A DNA stretch of 5,849 nt from assembly GCA_945882005.1 (NCBI GenBank), contig CAMCWG010000190.1, positions 1-5,849 on the forward strand, written 5' to 3'. The translations under genes were made by a program, and so were the position numbers. Positions 1 through 5,233 of this stretch are shown one piece after another. The stretch comes from Bordetella parapertussis. Lineage in GTDB: Bacteria > Pseudomonadota > Gammaproteobacteria > Burkholderiales > Burkholderiaceae_B. The notes under the pieces were generated by a model that saw only the letters and a program-made list of their open reading frames with translations, made no database searches and was not told the origin of the DNA. Position 1 is the stretch's first letter, and each line of letters opens with the position of its first letter.

Positions 1-1342
1 GTTGGATGAGCCAACGATTGGACTGCATCCTCGCGACAATCGCATTTTGTTAGGCGCCCTATCCAAACTTGAAAAAAATGGAAACACGCTCGTCGTCGTC
101 GAGCACGACGACGACACAATCCGACGCGCTGAACATGTGATTGATATCGGACCAGGGGCAGGCGTGCGCGGCGGGCGTGTCGTCGCACAAGGCACGCTAC
201 AAGATTTGATGGATGCGCCCGAGTCCACAACGGGGCGTTACCTGCGTGAGCCACTCAAACACCCACTCCAACCTCGTCGCCCCATCACCAAAGATCTTCC
301 TACGCTGACGGTGAAAGGTGCAAAGCTGCATAACCTGCGACACGTCGATGCCCATTTTCCGATCGGCCGCTTGAGTGTTGTCACTGGGGTCTCCGGTTCG
401 GGTAAGTCAACGCTTGCGCGCGAAGTGCTACTCGATAATCTTTCGGTGGCATTGTCGGTGCGTGGCACACCCGCTTGGCAGGGCTGTGAAGATATTACTG
501 GCTGGCAAGCGCTCGATCGCGTTTTAGAAGTGGATCAAACACCGATTGGTAAGACCCCACGCTCATGCCCAGCGACCTATATTGGCTTCTGGGATGATGT
601 TCGCAAACAATTCGCTGAGACGAACGAAGCACGCATTCGTGGTTGGGGTGCTGGCCGCTTCTCGTTCAATACGGGTGATGGTCGCTGCCCGATCTGTGAA
701 GGCCAGGGCATGCGAACGCTAGAAATGAGCTTCCTGCCCGACATTAAAGTGCCGTGTGATGCGTGCGGCGGAGCACGTTTCAACACAGATACGCTCGCGG
801 TACGCATGCGAGAAAAACATGCGGGCCAAGTGCTATCCATGGAAGTCGATGACGCAATCGATTATTTTGCTGCCCATCCAAAGATTCGCCACCCTCTGCA
901 ACTCATGCAAGACGTCGGGCTCGGCTATCTGACACTAGGACAACCATCACCCACCCTATCCGGCGGTGAGGCGCAACGGATCAAACTCGTCACGGAGCTC
1001 GCGAAAGCGCGCATGACAGAAGGCGTCATCACGACTGGCAGAGCCTCTCGTTTGCCGCACACACTATATGTGCTCGACGAGCCCACTGTCGGTCTATCGA
1101 TGGCGGATGTGGAGAAGCTCATTCGCGTATTACATCGTTTGGTGGAGGCCGGCAATACCGTGGTGGTGATCGAACACAACCTGGATATCATCGCTGAAGC
1201 AGATTGGCTGCTCGATTTGGGTCCAGAGGGTGGATCTGGCGGTGGCCGCCTTGTGATCGAAGGCACGCCAGAGCAGGTGGTCGCTGCACGCAAGCGCTCG
1301 CACACGGGTGAAGTTCTACATGAGTTCCTTACCCGCACATGA
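1..1342 (+). CDS. uvrA: Excinuclease ABC subunit A (UvrA), C-terminal part, 5' end outside window
   Basis: UvrA is the dimeric cytoplasmic ATPase that finds bulky DNA lesions and loads UvrB in nucleotide excision repair. About 446 codons are visible; the frame is open at the left edge, so the TTG at position 2 is an internal Leu codon, not a start. In order I see Walker B of the first ATPase domain (LDEPTIGLH, residues 1-9 counting that Leu as 1), its H-loop (VEHD, 33-36), Walker A of the second domain (GVSGSGKST, 129-137), a zinc module with Cys229, Cys232, Cys252 and Cys255 (CxxC-x19-CxxC), signature LSGGE (319-323), Walker B LYVLDEP (355-361) and H-loop His392. Two oddities are GLS at 364-366 where UvrA normally has GLH, and extra residues between signature and Walker B (about 335-352). 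Together with phrases such as PHTLYVLDEPTVGL, these resemble the long tandem UvrA paralogues of Burkholderiales, so this may not be the only uvrA. The stop overlaps the pabB start. Confidence 0.95.
   Translation, partial: LDEPTIGLHPRDNRILLGALSKLEKNGNTLVVVEHDDDTIRRAEHVIDIGPGAGVRGGRVVAQGTLQDLMDAPESTTGRYLREPLKHPLQPRRPITKDLPTLTVKGAKLHNLRHVDAHFPIGRLSVVTGVSGSGKSTLAREVLLDNLSVALSVRGTPAWQGCEDITGWQALDRVLEVDQTPIGKTPRSCPATYIGFWDDVRKQFAETNEARIRGWGAGRFSFNTGDGRCPICEGQGMRTLEMSFLPDIKVPCDACGGARFNTDTLAVRMREKHAGQVLSMEVDDAIDYFAAHPKIRHPLQLMQDVGLGYLTLGQPSPTLSGGEAQRIKLVTELAKARMTEGVITTGRASRLPHTLYVLDEPTVGLSMADVEKLIRVLHRLVEAGNTVVVIEHNLDIIAEADWLLDLGPEGGSGGGRLVIEGTPEQVVAARKRSHTGEVLHEFLTRT
92..115. repeat. Perfect 10-bp inverted repeat inside uvrA
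   Basis: GTCGTCGTCG (92-101) and CGACGACGAC (106-115) are exact reverse complements around a 4-base loop. They encode Val-Val-Val and Asp-Asp-Asp on either side of the H-loop Glu-His of the first ATPase domain, each run using one codon (GTC or GAC). No T-run follows, so this is not a typical terminator. It may be only a by-product of codon choice. Confidence 0.6.
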
Positions 1343-2487
1343 CGCATTGTCGTTTTGAAGATCGACTTTTAGGTGAGGCGCGAGTCTTAAGAGGCCTGCG
1401 CGCACGCATTGAAGCATGCTCGCAGCAAGAGCTCTCAACGGCCTTCGCATCTATCACGCAGGCACAAGAGGCGGGTTACTGGATTGCGTTACTGTTGGAC
1501 TACGAACTTGGTGAGTGGTTTGAACCGCGTCTGGCGCATCACGCTGCTGTTGCCCACCCTAACAGGACGCACTCCTCGACGCCACGTTTAACCGCACTGG
1601 TTTTCGACGAGATGAAAATTGAGACTCCCTGGAGCAACACACAGGGAGACAATAACCAGGCACTGTTAGCAGAGATAGCAAGTGTGGTTCCCCTCATAAC
1701 GAAAGAGGCTTACGTCAAGCGTATTGAACAAATTCGCCAATGGATTGCCCAAGGCGAGGTTTATCAAATCAACGCGACGTTTCCGCTTTCAGTGCAGGTG
1801 CGAGGAGATGCCGCAACATTATACAAACGGATTGCGAACAAGCACCCCGTCGGACACGCTGTCTTTATCGAAGATGGCGCTCAAACAGTACTTTCTTTCT
1901 CGCCCGAGTTATTCTTAGCGCGAACCGGTGACTGTCTCACCACCCGCCCAATGAAGGGCACTGCGCCACGCTCGACCGACACGGCCGAGGATCACGCCTT
2001 CAGACAGGGCCTGGTCGCGAGTGCAAAGAACCGCGCCGAAAATCTTATGATTGTTGATCTGTTGCGTAACGATCTTGGCCGTATCGCTATACCTGGTAGC
2101 GTGACCGCAAACCCCTTGTTTTCACTTGAGAAGTATCCCTCAGTCTGGACGATGACATCAACTGTTCAGGCTCGTATAGCCCCGGCTACGACGCTAGAAA
2201 CCATCTTGAAAGCGCTGTTCCCCTGCGGTTCTGTGACAGGCGCACCGAAAATCGCAGCCATGCAGCGAATACAGGAAACAGAAGACACACTGCGGGGACT
2301 TTACTGTGGCAGCGTTGGCTGGTTGGCACCCAATGGGGATTTTTCGTTGAACGTCGCGATTCGTACCCTGGTGCTCAACGACAAGGACGGCAATGGCCTC
2401 TACCATGTCGGCGGGGGCATCGTCCATGACTCAGACCCAGACCAAGAATGGGAAGAATGCCACTGGAAGGCACGCATACTCGCCTAA
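1339..2487 (+). CDS. pabB: Aminodeoxychorismate synthase component I (PabB)
   Basis: PabB joins ammonia, normally delivered by the glutaminase PabA, to chorismate to form 4-amino-4-deoxychorismate, the first committed step to p-aminobenzoate and folate. The 382-residue product has the chorismate-binding fold: YVKRIEQIRQWIAQGEVYQIN (125-145), SFSPELFL (186-193), RPMKGT (203-208), AENLMIVDLLRND (233-245), CGSVTGAPK (296-304) and the VGGGIV/EWEE tail (357-373). Lys206 in PMKGT marks it as PabB, because anthranilate synthase TrpE has Ala there (PIAGT) whereas PabB uses this Lys as nucleophile. It is shorter at the N terminus than E. coli PabB (about 450 residues), as in the PabB part of betaproteobacterial PabB-PabC fusions. 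The ATG shares ATGA with the uvrA stop; I see no good Shine-Dalgarno and an in-frame stop lies at 1321-1323, so translation probably depends on coupling. No pabA is visible in the window. Confidence 0.95.
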   Translation: MTHCRFEDRLLGEARVLRGLRARIEACSQQELSTAFASITQAQEAGYWIALLLDYELGEWFEPRLAHHAAVAHPNRTHSSTPRLTALVFDEMKIETPWSNTQGDNNQALLAEIASVVPLITKEAYVKRIEQIRQWIAQGEVYQINATFPLSVQVRGDAATLYKRIANKHPVGHAVFIEDGAQTVLSFSPELFLARTGDCLTTRPMKGTAPRSTDTAEDHAFRQGLVASAKNRAENLMIVDLLRNDLGRIAIPGSVTANPLFSLEKYPSVWTMTSTVQARIAPATTLETILKALFPCGSVTGAPKIAAMQRIQETEDTLRGLYCGSVGWLAPNGDFSLNVAIRTLVLNDKDGNGLYHVGGGIVHDSDPDQEWEECHWKARILA

Positions 2488-2497
2488 AGCTGAATAG

Positions 2498-3163
2498 ATG
2501 AATAAGCCAACACCTGATCTAATTGAGACGATGCACGTGGATGAGAGAGGCGTCATTGACTTAATGCCCGAGCATTTAACGCGTCTCGCTGGTTCTGCTA
2601 GAGCGTTGGGCTACCCTTATCCCGGTGATTCCACTGTCATTGAAGCGATCCAACATGCTTGCGTGGCACACGCACAAATGTCTCTGCGCGTAAGACTACT
2701 GCTCAGCGCATCGGGCACTCTTTCCGTACAGGCAGTGCCGCTAGGCGCATTGCTTGGTACGCCATTGATTGGACGGTCGCCTATTGTGCTCAATAGCCAA
2801 GAAGCTTTACTTCAGCACAAAACCACACATCGCCCTTGGTACGACATCACCACCGAATGGCTCAGCGCGCACCCTGCGTACTTTGATCAGATTTTCGTGA
2901 ATGAGCGTGCAGAACTATGTGAGGGCAGTCGCTCAAACATCTATTTGCTGAGCGATGGCGTGTGGCTCACGCCTCCCTTGCACTGCGGTTTGCTCGGCGG
3001 CACGATGCGCGCGCGCTTGCTGCAGTCAGGTCAGGTGCAGGAAGCAGTCCTGCACCTAAGCGACACGCCGGACGCGCAAGCGATTCGTCTGTCGAATGCC
3101 TTGCGCGGCTGGTTTGAAGTGAAGCCGGATGCCTCACTCCTTCCAGGGCATATCCTTCCATAG
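2498..3163 (+). CDS. pabC: Aminodeoxychorismate lyase (PabC), class IV aminotransferase fold
   Basis: PabC is a pyridoxal-phosphate enzyme that splits 4-amino-4-deoxychorismate into p-aminobenzoate and pyruvate, directly after PabB. The 221-residue product has fold-type IV features: an N-terminal LIETM segment (8-12), a probable cofactor Lys108 (LLQHKTTHRPWYD, 104-116), ELCEGSRSNIYLL (139-151) with Glu142 at the place of the family's conserved Glu-x4-Asn, and LTPPLHCGLLGGTMR (157-171), the usual loop before the last helices. Free PabC is normally about 270 residues; this one is short and matches the C-terminal domain of PabB-PabC fusions. The start is sharply defined because an in-frame TAG (2495-2497) touches the ATG. 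The pabB stop is 10 bases upstream and the ribosome site is weak, so coupling to pabB is likely. The last 30 bases overlap the convergent Bug gene. A branched-chain or D-amino-acid transaminase is the alternative, but the pabB neighbour argues strongly for PabC. Confidence 0.9.
   Translation: MNKPTPDLIETMHVDERGVIDLMPEHLTRLAGSARALGYPYPGDSTVIEAIQHACVAHAQMSLRVRLLLSASGTLSVQAVPLGALLGTPLIGRSPIVLNSQEALLQHKTTHRPWYDITTEWLSAHPAYFDQIFVNERAELCEGSRSNIYLLSDGVWLTPPLHCGLLGGTMRARLLQSGQVQEAVLHLSDTPDAQAIRLSNALRGWFEVKPDASLLPGHILP
3033..3057. repeat. Perfect 10-bp inverted repeat near the 3' end of pabC
   Basis: AGGTGCAGGA (3033-3042) pairs exactly with TCCTGCACCT (3048-3057) around a 5-base loop. It lies 77 bases beyond the Bug gene stop on the - strand and about 105 bases before the pabC stop on the + strand. 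No T-run follows on either strand, so it is not a canonical intrinsic terminator. Given the lack of intergenic space it could still slow or stop the - strand transcript. Confidence 0.6.
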
Positions 3164-4114
3164 TTGCTGCAACATCTTTTCTGTGTCGGCCAGTTCTTTT
3201 GCGTACGCAGCCGGTGCCAGATAACGGATTGGTGCGAATAGGTCACCCGCCTTTTTGATGTACTCAGGATCTGCGGCAGCCTGTGCAACAGCCTTTACCA
3301 AGCGATCGCGAATCTCTGGTGGCAAGCCCTTCGGTGCCGCTAGGCCACGCAACGATGCACTCTCAATGTTGTAGCCCTGCTCAGCAAATGTAGGCGTATC
3401 GGGTGCGAGAACGGTACGCTTCAGTGACATCTGACCAATCATCCGCATGGGTGAACCACCTTTCATGTAAGCCAGCGCTTCACCTACATTGATTGCTCCA
3501 ACAACGATCTGTCCACCCACGACACTCGCACGGGTCTCACCCGAGCCCTTATAAGGAACATGGGTTAATTTGACGCCAGCCGCTTTTTCAAAAAACAACA
3601 TCGCGAGATGATCGTCAGAGCCAACACCCGTCGTTCCGACAGTCACCTTGCCAGGATTTGCCTTGGCATAGGTGGCGAGATCCTTCAATGTCTTGAATTC
3701 ACTCTTTGTGTTGACGGTAAACGCACCTGGATCGTCAATCAAGTTGCCGATTAAGTCATAGTCCTTCCAGTGAAACGTAGATTGACGCTCAATTGGAATA
3801 GAAATCAAATTAGGTGTGTTGAGAAATCCAATGGTGTAGCCGTCTGGTGCTGATTTGGCCAACTCGGCAAAACCAATACCTCCACCCGCACCGCCCTTGT
3901 TGGACACAATGATTCGGGCGTCATTACCCAAATACTTTTCAATATAAGGTGCGATCAAGCGGCCGACCAGATCCGTTCCACCGCCAGGCGCATAAGCAAT
4001 GATCATGGTAATGGGCTTGTTCGGGTATTGAGCTTGCGCACTTCCTGACCACGCCAAGCCGGCAACCAGCGCTACGCTGGCGCAGTATCTCAATTTCCGG
4101 ATAAAGCTATTCAT
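3134..4114 (-). CDS. Bug/TctC-family periplasmic solute-binding protein
   Basis: These are secreted receptors that bind small carboxylates or related solutes, some of them serving tripartite tricarboxylate transporters (TctABC). The product has 326 residues, typical for the family. It begins with a signal peptide: basic start (FIRKLR), hydrophobic stretch (about 11-22) and SAQA before a likely cleavage after Ala28. The mature protein opens with YPNKPITMIIAYAPGGGTD (30-48), the family hallmark, followed by an ENKPGAGG-like SNKGGAGGG (71-79), AAPDGYT-like SAPDGYT (88-94), TTGVGSDDHL (161-170) and HVPYKGSG (185-192), the last two belonging to ligand-binding loops in Bug structures. I chose the ATG at 4114 because AAAGGAG sits five bases before it; a GTG at 4120 would overlap that site. 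No TctA or TctB membrane gene is visible, so it may be an orphan receptor. It follows the dehydrogenase gene by 93 bases on the same strand and its 3' end overlaps pabC by 30 bases. The ligand cannot be read from sequence. Confidence 0.93.
   Translation of the reverse strand: MNSFIRKLRYCASVALVAGLAWSGSAQAQYPNKPITMIIAYAPGGGTDLVGRLIAPYIEKYLGNDARIIVSNKGGAGGGIGFAELAKSAPDGYTIGFLNTPNLISIPIERQSTFHWKDYDLIGNLIDDPGAFTVNTKSEFKTLKDLATYAKANPGKVTVGTTGVGSDDHLAMLFFEKAAGVKLTHVPYKGSGETRASVVGGQIVVGAINVGEALAYMKGGSPMRMIGQMSLKRTVLAPDTPTFAEQGYNIESASLRGLAAPKGLPPEIRDRLVKAVAQAAADPEYIKKAGDLFAPIRYLAPAAYAKELADTEKMLQQLWKDMPWKE
3138..3160. repeat. Short direct repeat TCCTTCCA in the convergent overlap
   Basis: TCCTTCCA occurs at 3138-3145 and again at 3153-3160, a 15-base period, almost filling the 30 bases shared by pabC and the Bug gene. 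It encodes Leu-Pro twice at the PabC C terminus and Trp-Lys twice at the Bug C terminus. It is short enough to be chance. Confidence 0.4.
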
Positions 4115-4207
4115 ACACACTCCTTTTATTTTTTATAGATCGTCTGCATTGCTACATTTTCAACTGAACTAAATATAGAGCCCTTCTGACGACTTGGATG
4201 CTATGAC
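4115..4207. other. AT-rich gap between the dehydrogenase and Bug genes
   Basis: This 93-base stretch is roughly one third G+C by hand count, poorer than the flanking genes. It holds the Bug ribosome site. I see no convincing -35/-10 pair and no stem followed by a T-run, so it may be just an intra-operon spacer, although a weak promoter or RNA-processing site for the Bug gene is possible. Confidence 0.5.
4120..4126 (-). promoter_or_regulatory. Ribosome binding site of the Bug gene
   Basis: On the - strand AAAGGAG ends five bases before the ATG at 4114. This near-consensus site decides the start in favour of ATG 4114 over the in-frame GTG at 4120, and is the strongest Shine-Dalgarno I noticed in the window. 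That fits a highly expressed periplasmic receptor. Confidence 0.75.
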
Positions 4208-5233
4208 TTACCCGAACATCTTTTTGTAACGTTCAACGAAGACTGGCCAAATTTCAGGGTTCGCCATCCGTGGCGCGCGTTCACACCTCAGTAGTCCTTC
4301 AATTTGCTCAGCCCCCATGCGCGCAGCGTTACGGCGTGCCTCGTGCGTGACACCTGCTGTGTGATAAGTGGCCGTTACGTTTGGCAAGGACAGCAGTGGA
4401 TTATCGATAGCCGGTGGCTCAACGGTCCAAACGTCTAAACCAGCGCCGGAGAGGTGCTTGTCGCGCAGCGCCTCATACAAGGCTTTCTCATCATGAATCC
4501 CTCCGCGCGCGGTGGACAGGAAGACCGCGCCTTTTTTCATCTCACGGTACTGATTCGCGCCAAAAAGATTCATGGTCTCCGGCGACCGTGGGCAATGCAC
4601 GGACACAACATCCGACTGCGTCACTAATTGCTCAAAACTGACAGGGGTCGCACCACGCTTGGCGATTTCAGCATCAGTGAGCTTCGGATCACAGCCAATC
4701 ACCTGCATTCCAAAAGCTTTCGCCAAGTGTGCGACACGCGTCCCGATGTTGCCAACACCCACGATACCGATGGTCAAGCCTTTGATCTCGTTGCCCATCA
4801 GATCTTCGCGGGTCGTGTAGGCATTGGCGCGCATCACACGATCAGACTCCGCAATGCGATGTTTAACCGACAAAAGCAAACCAAGCGCATGCTCAGCAAC
4901 GGAGTCTGCATTACAACTTGATTGATTGACCACCAACACGCCGTGGCGGTTGCACGCCTCAAGATCGATGGGATCAAAGCCCGCACCCGATGCGGAGGCG
5001 CACAACAGGTTCGGTAGTTGCTTAAGCAGTTCCTCGCCCAGCCACCACTGCTTAGGCACTTCATCGCGCGCGGCACAGATATGGTAGATCTGTGCCTCCT
5101 GAAGTGTCGCCAACGTTTTTTTATCGTCGTCAGCGTAGCGACAAATCGCTAAATCAATATCCTTAAATTTAGCGAGATGCTCGTCAAACACCGGGTTGAT
5201 CCAAAAATCGAAACGAACAACCTTTTTTTTCAT
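4208..5233 (-). CDS. D-isomer-specific 2-hydroxyacid dehydrogenase (NAD-dependent)
   Basis: This cytoplasmic family interconverts D-2-hydroxyacids and 2-oxoacids with NAD(P)H. The product has 341 residues, usual for the family. The substrate-binding part has SASGAGFDPIDL (80-91) and NADSVAEHALGLLL (108-121). The Rossmann part has GVGNIG (159-164), followed by Asp182 at the end of the second strand, which favours NAD over NADP. The catalytic trio is present: Arg243 (TARGG), Glu272 (VEPP) and His291 (YHTAG). I start it at the ATG at 5233, which shares ATGA with the upstream stop and has AAAGGTG seven bases before it. An in-frame ATG at 5272 would add 13 residues lying wholly within the upstream gene and not resembling the family. 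The second to fourth codons are an A-run (three Lys). It resembles 3-phosphoglycerate dehydrogenase and glyoxylate/hydroxypyruvate reductases, but it ends about 50 residues after the catalytic His with no C-terminal ACT domain. The neighbours suggest carboxylate catabolism rather than serine synthesis. The substrate is unresolved. Confidence 0.93.
   Translation of the reverse strand: MKKKVVRFDFWINPVFDEHLAKFKDIDLAICRYADDDKKTLATLQEAQIYHICAARDEVPKQWWLGEELLKQLPNLLCASASGAGFDPIDLEACNRHGVLVVNQSSCNADSVAEHALGLLLSVKHRIAESDRVMRANAYTTREDLMGNEIKGLTIGIVGVGNIGTRVAHLAKAFGMQVIGCDPKLTDAEIAKRGATPVSFEQLVTQSDVVSVHCPRSPETMNLFGANQYREMKKGAVFLSTARGGIHDEKALYEALRDKHLSGAGLDVWTVEPPAIDNPLLSLPNVTATYHTAGVTHEARRNAARMGAEQIEGLLRCERAPRMANPEIWPVFVERYKKMFG
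5072..5096. repeat. Perfect 9-bp inverted repeat inside the dehydrogenase gene
   Basis: GGCACAGAT (5072-5080) and ATCTGTGCC (5088-5096) are exact reverse complements around a 7-base loop, in the N-terminal coding part of the dehydrogenase. No adjacent T-run is present. It could be a chance hairpin or a palindromic protein site. Confidence 0.5.

Noticed and set aside
925..1347. Long open frames antisense to uvrA (also 238-468 and 577-840)
   Set aside because: Their products are rich in Ser, Arg, Pro and Thr without recognisable motifs, and uvrA on the other strand is clearly conserved coding sequence.
1625..1648. Inverted repeat CTCCCTG/CAGGGAG in pabB
   Set aside because: A 7-bp stem with a 10-base loop is expected by chance in this length and has no flanking signal.
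2485..2500. pabB/pabC as one frameshifted pseudogene
   Set aside because: Both parts are full-length for their domains with catalytic residues intact, and stops occur in both frames beside a proper ATG, so two functional genes are more likely.
4115..4120. GTG at 4120 as start of the Bug gene
   Set aside because: It overlaps the Shine-Dalgarno AAAGGAG; the ATG at 4114 has ideal spacing and a normal signal peptide start.
4132..4177. Sigma-70 promoter for the Bug gene (TTGAAA 4158-4163 with TATAAA 4132-4137, or TATATT 4172-4177, all on the - strand)
   Set aside because: The first pair is 20 bases apart, too long; the second has no acceptable -35. In AT-rich DNA such matches are expected by chance.
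4414..4921. Open frames on the + strand opposite the dehydrogenase, and at 5531-5761 opposite the lyase
   Set aside because: They mirror strongly conserved coding sequence, overlap each other in different frames, and show no domain or ribosome site.
5222..5230. A-AAA-AAG slippery heptamer at codons 2-4 of the dehydrogenase
   Set aside because: It matches the -1 frameshift sequence in the right phase, but it follows the start codon directly and I found no stimulatory structure next to it. A-rich codons after a start are common.
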